From Neocallimastix lanati (nom. inval.) (lineage: Eukaryota; Neocallimastigomycota; Neocallimastigomycetes; Neocallimastigales; Neocallimastigaceae), in NCBI GenBank assembly GCA_016946835.1, contig JACVTC010000061.1, forward strand, positions 1 to 64,000: a stretch of DNA of 64,000 bases, written 5' to 3'. Of this stretch, positions 45,199 to 57,040 are shown piece after piece. The position numbers and the translations under genes are program-made. The notes below the pieces were generated by a model. It did not search any database. It had not been told where the DNA came from and saw only the letters and a program-made list of their open reading frames with translations. The first letter of the stretch is position 1; every line of letters starts with the position of its first letter.

Positions 45199-45639
45199 AT
45201 TAGTATTAACGGCTCATAATTTCATTTATTAAAAAATATTTATTATATATTAGAATATGAATATAATATATTTTATTAAATATATAATAATAATCTTTTT
45301 AATTTGTTTGATATTAATTAAAGTTTGAATATTTCATTTAATATCATAGATGTATAGATGTATATATAAATTATTCATAATTTAAAGTATTGGCATCTTT
45401 TTTTTTTTTTTTTTTTTTTCTTTAATAATCATTTAAAATATTAAAAATATTATTAATATTTTAAATGATTATTAAAAAATATATATAGTTTTAATTATTC
45501 CCAAAACTAATACAAAAAAAATTCAATAGAATTAAAAAAAAAAAAAAAATAAAAATAAACTTTTATTTTAAAAAAAAAAATAAATTAATTTTTATTTATT
45601 TATTATTTTTTTAATTAATTTATTAAATATAAAATTGAT
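44933..45639. other. Upstream region of the M13 gene
   Basis: AT-rich, with long T-runs at 45162-45198 and 45400-45419. Presumably contains the promoter. No defined element could be named. Confidence 0.4.
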
Positions 45640-46509
45640 ATGAAATGAAAATAAAAACCTTAATTATTAATAAATTATTTTATTGATAATTACATAAAAA
45701 TAAATCAATTAATCACTTGATTAATTATCATATGATTTATAAAATGATCCAGAAATAACGTGATATAAGATAAATTTATGCAACATCATAAATTCTATTA
45801 AATACATAAAATCAATGTAAAATAAAATTTATATCATAAATTTTATGTTATGTAAATAATTTATAAATTAATTAAGTTTTATTTTTTTTCATCTTAATTA
45901 TTTTTTTTCATCTTAATTATTTTTATTATATTTTTATTATATTTTTATATGTTCTAATTATTATAAATATTTTATTATTTATATTATACTTTTTATAATA
46001 TTTAACTAAATATTTATTTCTTATTATTTTTAAATAGTTTATAATTAAAGATAACTATATAAAGAATACATTTTTTTATATGAAATGAAAATAAAAACCT
46101 TAATTATTAATAAATTATTTTATTAATAATTACATAAAAATAAAAATAAATCAATTAATCACTTGATTAATTATCATATGATTTATAAAATGATCCATAA
46201 ATAACGTGATATAAGATAAATTTATGCAACATCATAAATTCTATTAAATACATAAAATTATTGTAAAATAAAATTTATATCATAAATTTTATGTTATGTA
46301 AATAATTTATAAATTAATCAAGTTTTATTTTTTTTCATCTTAATTATTTTTATTATATTTTTATTATATTTTTATATGTTCTAATTATTATAAATATTTT
46401 ATTATTTATATTATACTTTTTATAATATTTAACTAAATATTTAATTCTTATTATTTTTAAATAGTTTATAATTAAAGAAAATTATATAAAGAATACATTT
46501 TTTTATATG
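45640..46509. repeat. Tandem duplication of ~435 bp
   Basis: 45640-46079 is repeated at 46080-46509 with few changes, such as loss of one TTTTTTTCATCTTAATTA block and AAAATCA/AAAATTA changes. The copies are directly adjacent and non-coding. Confidence 0.85.
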
Positions 46510-46769
46510 TTAATTCTTTGCAATTCAAGTATTTAAAATTATAATAATAAAAATTGCCAAAATAAATATATTTTATTAGTAAAATTAGTTTAGTAATATT
46601 TAATATGAATTTATAAAAATTATTAGTTATTTAAATAAATTTAAATTATAAAATAAATAAATAAATATTTAATAAATAAATAAATAAAATTATATTATAT
46701 TAATAAATTTCAAAATAAATTATATAACTTCTCCCAGTAAGAGACTGAACCAAGGTGTACTTTATCAAA

Positions 46770-46808
46770 ATATAAAAAGAAATTTTACATCATAAAATTT
46801 ATAAAAGG

Positions 46809-46841
<33 letters not shown>

Positions 46842-46965
46842 AAAAAAGAACGAAAAAAAATTAAATTTAAAAAAATTTTTTTTTTTTTTTTATTTTTTTT
46901 TTTTTAATTAATTTATTAAATATAAAATATAAAAAGAAATTTTACATCATAAAATTTATAAAAGG

Positions 46966-46997
<32 letters not shown>

Positions 46998-47121
46998 AAA
47001 AAAGAATGAAAAAAAAATTAAATTTAAAAAATTTTTTTTTTTTTTTTTATTTTTTTTTTTTAATTAATTTATTAAATATAAAATATAAAAAGAAATTTTA
47101 CATCATAAAATTTATAAAAGG

Positions 47122-47156
<35 letters not shown>

Positions 47157-47330
47157 AAAAAAGAACGAAAAAAAATTAAATTTAAAAAAATTTTTTTCTT
47201 TTTTTTTATTTTTTTTTTTAATTAATTTATTAAATATAAAATATAAAAAGAAATTTTACATCATAAAATTTATAAAAGGAAAAAAAAAAAAAAAAAAAAG
47301 AAAAAAAGAATGAAAAAAAAATTAAATTTA
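46770..47330. repeat. ~157-bp satellite, four units
   Basis: Each unit has ATAAAAAGAAATTTTACATC, a long A-run, GAAAAAAAGAA(C/T)GAAAAAAA, a T-run, then TTAATTAATTTATTAAATAT. Only homopolymer lengths and the C/T site vary. In the transcript each unit could fold A-run to T-run. Confidence 0.8.
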
Positions 47331-47461
47331 CAAAAAATTGGAATAAAGAGTCAATTTTAATTTATACATTTTTTACAAAATTAGAATGATCTTCGAATTA
47401 GAGTTTATGTTAATTAATACGATTAATACGAAATATTAATTATTATTTACCATATATGGTG

Positions 47462-47539
47462 GAGAGTCTCATTTCACCAAGTGGCATATTATTAAAATTC
47501 AATTTTTCCTAATACGCCATATGGTGAAATGTAACTCTC
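47462..47539. mobile_element. Hairpin MITE-like unit, 78 bp
   Basis: GAGAGTCTCATTTCACC faces GGTGAAATGTAACTCTC, and inner GTGGCATATTA faces TAATACGCCAT. The ends resemble those of the element at 61944-62347 (TTGCATTTCG/CGAAATACAA). Confidence 0.5.
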
Positions 47540-48114
47540 AATTATTTGTAATATTTAATTATAAAAGTATATTTATAATAATTATTTAATAATCAATACT
47601 ATTTTAATATTATTTTTAATATTATTTTTTTTTTTTTTTTTTAATATTTAAACATTTACTTTAAAAAAAATAAATACATCAATTTTAGTAATATTTTAAT
47701 TTATTTATTTATTTAATTATAATATTTTTCAATTATCGAAATGCAACATTTTAATAATATGCTATTTAGGGAAATGAATCTTGGCGAAAAACACCACTTT
47801 CACAATATAGTATTATTTTTGTAAATACAATCCTTTTATTATTATTAACATGATACTTATATATATATATTTATTTTCTTAATAAAATAAGAAAATTATA
47901 AAAAATAAAACTTTAATAAAATTGATATAATATATTATATTGAAAAAATAAATGAAAGCTTTTAATGAATTTTGATATCTTTGATGATGCGAATTGAAAT
48001 TATTAAAAACATTATCATTAATTAAGTTTTTCTATACCGTATTGTATTGGTTAGACGTTGACCTTCTCTTGGTGGTGGAGCGCTTTATAAAGTAGATAAT
48101 AATATTTTTATGTA

Positions 48115-48145
<31 letters not shown>

Positions 48146-48379
48146 TACATTAAATAAATTAAAGATAAGTATAATTAATATAAAGATATTTGGTCACCAA
48201 ACTTTTGGAAGTCCTTAAAACCCATAATGCAGATAGTAAAAGCATATCCTATTCTCTTTTTTTTTTTTTTTTTTGTTCCTAAAAGCCTAAGTAATTTCAG
48301 GAATTCCCGATTTCTATTTTTGGGTTAAATCATTAAAATTCTGGGGGATAAATAACAGTAAATTTTTACATATATTTGT
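47540..48379. other. Intergenic; MULE-end-like sequence at 47736-47760
   Basis: TCGAAATGCAACATTTTAATAA (47736 on) matches the right end of the 61944-62347 element. A GC-richer block at 48030-48095 has no assigned function. Otherwise AT-rich. Confidence 0.4.
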
Positions 48380-48660
48380 TAAAAAGATTAAGGAGTATTC
48401 TTGCATAATCTGATGTAAATTATACTCCATTATCTGTGGTAATGACATGATGATCCTCATATCTTGTGAAATTTTGGGACAAGAATTTTATAACATCATC
48501 TTGATAGTTTTTTCTGAAGTTCTCTCCGTCTTTAATATATTCTTCTCCATTTAATTTTATAATGTAGCTCTCTAAAAATTTTTTCATAAATTTACCAATT
48601 TCCCTATTATCTTCAGTATTAGTTTCATTTTTGTTCTTGTTCTATTTCTTTGGCATTTTC
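48380..48660 (-). pseudogene. Integrase-like retroelement fragment
   Basis: The minus-strand frame reads FMKKFLESYIIKLNGEEYIK, then DDVIKFLSQNFTRYEDHHVI, and ends in TDNGV, a stop (TAA in place of a residue), FTSDYARI. TDNG-x-FTS is the second-Asp block of gypsy-type integrases. The N-terminal zinc finger, first Asp and Glu are not seen. Too short to assign to one of the elements on the left. Confidence 0.6.
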
Positions 48661-49539
48661 ATTATTACTTCACTCTTTATGATTTATAGGATGAACTTGA
48701 TAATTAGTATTGTTAATATATTTATCAACATTATTTTCTAATATTTTATTCATATATAATAATTACAATACTGAAAACTTGGTATAATTGATTTCGCAAT
48801 TGATGATAACGAAGTCTTCAGTGATATGTTATTTTTTATATTTTTTATAAGTATCAATGTTTTTTGAATTAGCAAGATAATATTAAATAAAATAATATAT
48901 TCTAATACGGAAATATACAATAAATATTACACACGTTTTATTAAAACAAAATATAAAGAATTATAGTTTAATCGTTTTTTTTTTTTTTTTTTTTATTTAT
49001 TTATTTATTTTAGTCGTAATTCAAATTTTATAATAAAGTATTATTAAAAGTTCTATTAATTATTTATTTTTATCCTAATATTATATAATTTTTATAAATA
49101 AATATATTCCCCGAATATATTCATTTTATTAGTATTAATAATAATTATCCTTAAATTCTAATATATTTTTAACCAAATATTTTAACTTATATATATATAT
49201 ATTTTTCTATCTCTTTAAAGACTCTCTTTTTAAAAGTTACTATAATTTTTATTTTTTTTTTTTCAACAATTTTAATATGTTTAATAATAAAGGTATTTGT
49301 GGTAGAATACTTTTCAAATTTGAAAATTAATTTTATATTAAACCTATATCTTATTGTTAATGATATAAAATCACATGGAATTAATCTGTTTAAATTTAGG
49401 GTAATATTTATTACATATTTATTACATATTTTTTATATTTTTTATTTTATTTTATTTTTATTTTTTTTTTTTTTGAAGTTAAGAGTAAGAAATAAAGGTA
49501 AATAGATCTAAAAAGGCTAAATATGTGAATTTTCCTTAA
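48661..49539. other. Intergenic, AT-rich
   Basis: Possible further decayed element sequence at 48660-48850. T-runs at 48977-48994 and 49250-49262. No gene is seen. Confidence 0.4.
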
Positions 49540-50993
49540 AAATTTCTTCTTTGGCAAATTTCTCTTACGGAAATGAATAAACTAAAGCATTCTTCACGGT
49601 TGCGAAAACCAAAATTGTTCAGGTCTTAATGAAATTGTGTGAAAGTGTGTAAGTTGATATTCATTTTTGTTATATATTTTTTGAAATAATTTTCAGTCCA
49701 ATATTAATGAGAGAGAGAAATACCACGAGAATTACTACAATCTAATAGGGTCATCTTTCTTAGGGATAGATACAATAGAAGCCGAGTTCCAATTTTTTTT
49801 TTTTTTTTTTTTTTTTTTGGAAAGGACCCATTCCAGATTTTTATTAAATATTGATTTAAGGCACTTTCCAGCTGGCAGGATGTTGTTTCTAGTAATTCTT
49901 TATTGCAAAAGAGAGCTCTGTAGAATTCAATCGGGATACCATCGGAGCCGGGTGCTTTGATTATTTTTCATTGATGAAATAATATTTTTTTTTTTTTTAA
50001 TATCTTCAATCGTAATTGGACCGTTGATATTCCAAGCAGAGGATCTAAGACGATTATTCCCGTAAAGCATGATTCCAGTAGTTACGATTAAGGCTGTGAC
50101 CTTGAGGGATCAGAAGCTAGATCTTTATAATATTCAGCCTATCTATTTAATTGCTTAGTAGGAGAGATAATATCTTGACCAAATTTAGATTTAATGCAAG
50201 TAAGTGAGGTTGGATGAATAAGATAGTTTAGCCATTTTTTTTTTTTTTTTTTAAACATCTTAATCATTTTTGAAATCTTTATTCAAAAAATAATTACAGA
50301 TTTTTACTATATTAGCCTTATAACTAGCAGAACGAAATTTGCTCTTTGTTTTCTTGATTAATTTGCAAAGTTTTTCATATTTATTAAATTGTTCAAGGTA
50401 ATTATCAACAATTTCTCAATTAAAGAAAGGCTTAATGTTTTGAAATGCAATTTGTTTTTCATGAGACAGTTTTTTAATGTAATAAGGACAATGAAAAGCA
50501 GAGCCTTTTAAATTTGTTGGAATGATAGCCTTAATAACTTTCCCGATATTATTTACTATATTGATAAAATTTTCTCCCATTTCATCAGCCGTAAGCGTAT
50601 TGTAATGAGAATCAAGGACATTTGCTAAGATTGAAAAAATAATTGTGTGGTAAAATATATGAATTTTTTATTTTTGCAATTATGAGTAGACCATTTAAAA
50701 ACTTTAGTAGGCCTCCTAAAACCATTGGAAAGAACTTTGTTGCAAGAAAGAAAAATAGGTTTATGATTGGGAATACCATAAAATGAAGTACAAACCGATG
50801 TCTTATTAATATGAGTTGCCAAAAGCCTCATTATAGATGGCATGATCAATGCAAAGATGATCTAGTACCTTTGGCATAAGTATATTGATTACCATATATG
50901 GAAGTAATATACTAGAACATGACCTGCTTTCTCTTTATTATTTAATGTACACAAGTGTATGGAAAGAAGAAAAAGAAGGTTTAGCTTTAGCGA

Positions 50994-51024
<31 letters not shown>

Positions 51025-51180
51025 TCTCGACTAACCCCATTGCCATTTTTTTAAGTTTCGGTTTATTTAGTAATTTAGTCATGCTAAAATTACCAACAAT
51101 AACCGAAAGGTTTATCCGGGATGATTGTTGAGCCAGTGAGTAAACATAATTTTCACTTTATCTCCAGACAATTTTCTATC
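49540..51180 (-). pseudogene. Decayed LINE (endonuclease plus reverse transcriptase)
   Basis: Minus-strand pieces in order: the endonuclease block VIVGNFSMTKLL (about 51095, GDF motif altered to GNF), a CIDHAIYNE block (about 50850), and IPNHKPIF (about 50765, standing for the SDH site). Next comes the long helical spacer before RT, then INGPITIEDI and APGSDGIPIEFYRALF (about 49930-49975), the RT entry motif of non-LTR elements. NWNSASIVSIPKKDD, SLINIGLKIISK and RPEQF-x-F follow (about 49590-49790). Many stops and frameshifts, and T-runs of 14-28 bases at 49793, 49985, 50235 and 50994 interrupt it. The catalytic RT block (xADD) and 3' end are missing. It is the only non-LTR element recognised here. 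Confidence 0.8.
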
Positions 51181-51892
51181 AAAAAAAAAAAAAAAAAAAA
51201 AAGAAAAAGAAAAACATATACATCCTTTGAAGAAAAAAGAAAAAAAAAAAAATAAAAATAAAAAAATTAATAATAATAATAGAGAGTAAGAATAAAAGTA
51301 AGAATAAGAATAAGTATAAGAATAAGTATAAGAATAAGAATAAGAGTAAGAATAAGAGTAAGAATATATATATATATGTATATTTTTTTTTTTTTTTATT
51401 ATATTTTTATTTTCATTTAATTTTTTTTTTTTTTATTTTTATTTAATTTTTTTATTTATATTTAATTTTTTTATTTATATTTAAATATTTTTATTTTTAT
51501 TTTTATTTTTCTTTTTAATAATAAAATTAAAAAACAAAAAATTTTAAATATATATATTTAAAAGTTTCATTTAATTTAATCCTATTATATTATTTTTAAT
51601 ATTATAAATTTTAAATTTTGATAAATATTTAAAATCTAAATTTTAATTTAATTTTTATTTATTTATTTATTTATCTATTTATTTATTTATTTTGTGATTA
51701 TTCAAAAAATAAAAATTTGTATATAATAAATTAAAATATATATATAAATATTGTTATTTTTGATTTTTGATTTTTTTTTGTTTTTGATTTATAAATGTAT
51801 ATTGTTATTTATTTATTTATTTATTTTACTATGGTAATATTTTTATTGTGATTTTTTTTTATTGTTTTTGTTTTATTTTGTTATTATTTACT

Positions 51893-51938
<46 letters not shown>

Positions 51939-52155
51939 TTATTTTTATTTCTATTTTTAAATCTACAATATAATATAAGAGAATTGATAAATTTTAATAC
52001 CCATTCGCATCATTGCAGAGTAGATTAAAATAGAGATTGCATTTAATAACACAGAAATGGAAACTACCTTAAAAAAAATTAAGGGGATCACCACAACTGT
52101 TCGTTATAAACTATTAATAATGATCTTTTTTATATCTTACTGCTAATTATTAGCT
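51181..52155. other. Intergenic with AATAAG hexamer repeat
   Basis: (AATAAG)n-type array at 51285-51365, A/T runs, (ATTT)n at 51640-51690 and a long T-run at 51894-51935. Ends at the CotH gene stop. Confidence 0.6.
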
Positions 52156-52608
52156 TTATGAAGAAGTTGGAGTAGCGGTAACTGTTTTAGTTATGGTGAC
52201 TGGACTACTACCATTTCTATTGATACCAAAAATACTTAAATCTGGATAACACTGATGATAGGATGGATCAGCAGTTTCACAATAGTAATACTTTTCACAA
52301 CATGTTGGAGCATCTGGGAATTTACTACCACCACATGGCATGTAACCCTTAGCACATTGAGTTGGTACTGGGGCAGCAGTGGTAGTTGGTACTTCAGTAG
52401 TAGTAGTAGTGGTTGTGGTTGTAGTAGTAGTAGTAGTAGTAGTTGTTGTTTCAAGATGTAAACTAGTAACAACATCATCTGGAATACATTCATGATATCT
52501 TGGATTCATAATAACACAAGTATTACCAGGTTCACAACAAGTTGGTTGATTTGGGAACAATGTACCTCCACACATTTCATAAGCCTTTGCACAAACGGTT
52601 GGTTCAGG

Positions 52609-52640
<32 letters not shown>

Positions 52641-52765
52641 TGGTGGTAGTGGTGGTAGTAGTGGTCGTTGGAACTTCAGAAGTAGTAGTAGTGGTAGTAG
52701 TGGTAGTAGTGGTCGTTGGAACTTCAGAAGTAGTAGTGGTGGTGGTAGTGGTAGTAACTGGAGCT

Positions 52766-52799
<34 letters not shown>

Positions 52800-54488
52800 A
52801 GGTAACAGGTTCAAGAATGACAGGTTCAGCACCAGATAAACTTTCATTACAAGTGTAAGGAATTAAACACCAATTATTACTTTCGACAGCCCAATCACCA
52901 GTAGAATCAGTATAAGAGGCCTTACAAGTCTTAAGACAACATCTGTACTTATCACCACCATCTGGACAAAGTTGTTTATCCTTAAGACCACAACGTTTAC
53001 CATTTTCCATACCTAACCAAAGATTATTTTCTTTAGAGAACACTTCAGCAGGTTTGGTACTGCTAGATTGACAACAGTCAATACCATACTTTTTAGACCA
53101 ACAAAGATCATCACCAATGAGACATAAGTGGCCCTGTTCTCTACCAATTCTACCCTTAGTACTAGATTTCACTTGTTCGGTTAAATCACTGGTACAACAA
53201 GGATAGTCAGTACCTTGGCAACCACTGTATCTTTCATTATGAGTAATCGATTTAGTTTTGTAGGAAAGACTCTTTAAGTAACCGTCAGCAAAGGAACAAT
53301 CAATATTATAGGTAGTACAAGCAAAATTGAATTTTTCAACAATCCATTGTTTTAAACCAAGAATGGTATTTGAATCCTTGATAATATTAGTAGAATATCT
53401 GGTATGTTTAATGGTAGTGAATTCACTATTAGCAAGGAAATAGTCATAGGTATAATCATCTTCTCCGTGATGAGCGGCTCTTGGTAATCTACCAGGAAGT
53501 TGACCGTTAGCATCTGGAGTACGATCCAACTTAACAGCATCATCAATACTTTCCTTGAGTTCATCAATATGAGGAATTAAAATGACTGGATTGAAGACGG
53601 TCTTCATAAATTCTTCCATATATTTGATAATTTCAGGATTAGATTCAGAGATGTCAAGAACCTTGAAAAGATTATTTTTAGATTTAATATCCTTATTAAA
53701 GGTTTTCTTGGCATCACCACTACCACCAAGGAAATAATCAAATTGAACGGGGATTGGAACCCACATTTCCTTGTTGTTGTAGGAATGCATGTAGAGGTAG
53801 TCATTTTTAACATTCGAGTAGATAACGGTATAACCTAATAAATACTTTAAAGCTTGCCATTTCATGTATGTTTCAACATCAAAGAATTTTTCTAATTCTT
53901 CTCTGGTAGTAGCATTATTTATCTTTTCTTGGAAACGTTTGACATTATCACTGGAAGATTGTAAAGCATTCTTACAGCTGGTATAGTCTGGATCACAAAA
54001 GAATAAATTCTTTGAATTCTTAGCACCGAAGTAGTTTTCAAGCCAATCTGAGTTTAAGAAGTCTCTCATGGTGTATAAACCCATATAGTGATCGTTGAAG
54101 TAAAGTTGAACAAAATTAGCACTAAGTGATGGAATTTGGGCTGCATTCAATATATCATAGACTACTTTTTCTCTTAAGAGAGAGGGATCCCCATTTTCAG
54201 CACGGAATTGAATATAATTGTTTCCTTCAAGATTACCATCATTAATAGTTACATCATAACTCAATTTTGAATAGAAAGTAGTAGTAGCATCTCCAAGAAC
54301 TATATTAACATTTGAAATTTTATCCTTTTTACTATTAAAAAAAAATATGTATATATTTATATATATTTATATATTTTTATATATAATATAATAATATAAT
54401 TTAATTTAATAAAAATAAATATAATAAAATTAATATAAATATAAAATAAATGTATATTTTAAAAAAAATAATTAATCATTCCATATTG

Positions 54489-54526
<38 letters not shown>

Positions 54527-55615
54527 AAAATAAACAGATAGATATATTATATATTATGATTGATTTATTATTAATACAATTATATTAATTTAGGTATAGA
54601 TTTATATATGTCTTATTTAAAAAAATATTATATTTAAATAATTGACTGTTTCCATTTTTAGCATATATATATATTGTTAATATTACGTATTATGTTTTGT
54701 TAAAACTTAATATTTCTCTCAATTTATTTAATTGTTATATTAGGATACTTTTAATATTATATTTTCTAATTAAATTACTTGATTTATATATATATATATA
54801 TATTCTTATTTATATTTCTTAAAATTATTTTTATCCTTATACATATTCTTCTGAATGAATATTCTATCAATGTTTTTAATAATAGATACAGTCCAAAATT
54901 TAAAAACATATTGAAATATAATTTTTTATTTTTTTATTTTTTTAATTCCAAAAATATATTACCCATTAAAATCAATTTCCATACTGGCATTATTAACGTT
55001 TAATTTAGGATAAGATACTAATTCATTATCGATGTTGACTAATTTTTCGATTGAAGAATCAGTGTACTTATTGATAATACTTTCAAGTTCAGAAACAGAA
55101 AGATCAGATTTTTGAATAAGTTTTAAATCATTAGCATCCTTTATGGAACTCTTATCGATTAAATTGGCACTAAATATATTATTTAAAACTTTACTTGGAT
55201 TAAACCATGGAGCAGCATAACATTGTTCATCCTTAATAAGATTTAATCTACCAGAATTATATTCACATTGATAAGCTAAGAAAAAGTTATCGAGTTTAGA
55301 CTGATCAAAAGAAATAGTAACTTTTGGTACTATATAATCAGAATTTTTAAAGAGTTTAGTTCTTGAATCATTATTACCAAAGAAATTGCTATTAGCAAAC
55401 GCAGTACTAATAACTGTATATAAATAGGTTCATATTATAAATTTTTTTTTTATTTTTTTTTTTGAATTATAATAAAATGTAGTATAGTATAATATATATT
55501 CATATATAAAATGTTATAATAATAATATAATGAAAATAGGAAATAAAAAAAAAAAAATAATATATATTAATAAATTAAATAATTTTATTTTGTAAAAAAA
55601 AAATAAAATAAAATA

Positions 55616-55646
<31 letters not shown>

Positions 55647-55718
55647 TTTTCATTAATACATAAAGTATTTATTGTATAACTTACATAAAGCTAAAATTGA
55701 AGTAATTCTCATTCTCAT
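52156..55718 (-). CDS. Secreted CotH-like protein with three dockerins and two CBM1 modules, 3 exons
   Basis: Exons 55718-55685, 55413-54963 and 54331-52156 (introns GTAAGT..TACAG and GTAATA..AATAG, phases 1 and 2) give 886 residues. The signal peptide MRMRITSILALFISTAFANS is split by intron 1. A CotH-kinase-like domain follows at about 170-500 (LREKVVYDIL, GLYTMRDFL, IPVQFDYFLGGSG). Three cysteine-rich fungal dockerins (CBM10-like) lie at about 533-567, 572-611 and 617-652. After a poly-Thr linker come two CBM1-like modules at about 742-777 and 821-856, each CGG-xx-FP..PTCC..C..P-x-Y-x-QC-like (first ends HEC). Dockerins should attach it to scaffoldins of the extracellular cellulosome, and CBM1 to cellulose. 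The CotH role in cellulosomes is unknown. The ACT-repeat linkers are prone to length change. No defects are seen. Confidence 0.93.
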
Positions 55719-56579
55719 TTTGTCTATTATTTTTAAATTAATTTTTAATTTTATTCTATTTTTTATTATTTATTTTAGATATTGTTTTATTTTTTGTTAT
55801 TCAATTGAATTTTCTTTTGTTTTTGAGTATCTTTATTTATTTTTTATATTAATTTATCTTTATTTTTTTTTTTTTTGTATTTTTATCAAAGATTATAATC
55901 TCTTCCTTTTTCTTAAATAATAAATAAAAATAATATATATATTATTAATATCCTTTTTTTTTTTTTTAGTTTTATTTTTATAATTAAAACTATATATAAA
56001 ATGTATATATATAATTTTTATAATTTTTTTATTATTTTATTATTATTTTTTTTTTTTTTTTTGAATAACCCAAAACAAATAAAATAGAATAAGAAAAAAA
56101 AAAAAAAAAAAGTAAAGAAAAGAAAAGAAAATTTTAATTATTTTTATATATTCCTTTTTTTATAGAAAAAAAAAAAGTAAATTAATAAATTTTTTTTAAT
56201 ATTAAATAAACTTTTTATTTATATTATTATTTTTTTTTTTTTTTAATTTTTTTTATTTTTTTTTAATTTAATTAGAGAGGAAAAAAAACTTAAAAATTAT
56301 AAAAATTAAACTTTTTTTTTTCCTCTTTCCCTTTTAATCAGCATAAAAACAATCAAATCAATCACAAATTATTTTTCCATTTTTATACAAACTATAAAAA
56401 ATCATGTTAATATTCTATATGTTGTACATTATACTACTTTCTAACTTTATTTATATCTATTTTATTATTTATTATTTATTATTCAATTATTTATTAATAA
56501 AAACTCTTTTTATTATTTACTATTTAATATTTATTAATACATACTCCTTTTATTATTTATTAACAAATATTCTTTTTAT
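55719..56579. other. Upstream region of the CotH-dockerin gene
   Basis: Strongly AT-rich, with many T- and A-runs. It should contain the promoter. A small plus-strand frame at 55672-55920 is low-complexity and not believed. Confidence 0.4.
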
Positions 56580-57040
56580 TATTTATTATTTATTATTTAT
56601 TAATAAATACTCTTTTATTATTTATTATTTATTATTTATTAATAAATACTCTTTTATTATTTATTATTTATTATTTATTTATTATTTATTATTTATTATT
56701 TATTATTTATTATTTATTATTTATTATTTATTATTTATTATTTATTATTTATTATTTATTATTTATTATTTATTATTTATTATTTATTATTTATTATTTA
56801 TTATTTATTATTTATTATTTATTATTTATTATTTATTATTTATTATTTATTATTTATTATTTATTATTTATTATTTATTATTTATTATTTATTATTTATT
56901 ATTTATTATTTATTATTTATTATTTATTATTTATTATTTATTATTTTATTTATTATTTATTATTTATTATTTATTATTTATTAATAAATACTCTTATTAT
57001 TATTTATTATTTATTATTTATTAATAAATATTCTTTTTAT
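56580..57040 (+). repeat. (TTATTTA)n heptamer satellite
   Basis: About 60 units of the 7-mer, with a few TTAATAAATACTCTTTT interruptions at both ends. The 7-nt period makes an open frame encoding repeats of LLFIIYY, which is a by-product. Confidence 0.9.

Noticed and set aside
48040-48095. Possible tRNA (GGTTAGACGTTGACC region)
   Set aside because: No T-arm, anticodon arm or acceptor stem can be formed.
52255-52839. Ser-rich plus-strand frames opposite the CotH gene
   Set aside because: They are the antisense of the Thr-codon repeats and the CBM1 region of the real gene.
52236-52847. Leu/Pro-rich minus-strand frames in the CotH gene
   Set aside because: Shadow frames of the Thr repeat linkers.
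54779-55003. 74-residue plus-strand frame in CotH intron 2
   Set aside because: Low-complexity AT sequence opposite an intron. No motif.
56404-57024. 206-residue open frame rich in Leu, Ile, Phe and Tyr
   Set aside because: Product of the heptamer satellite read in a 7-codon cycle. No start context, domain or neighbour supports a gene.
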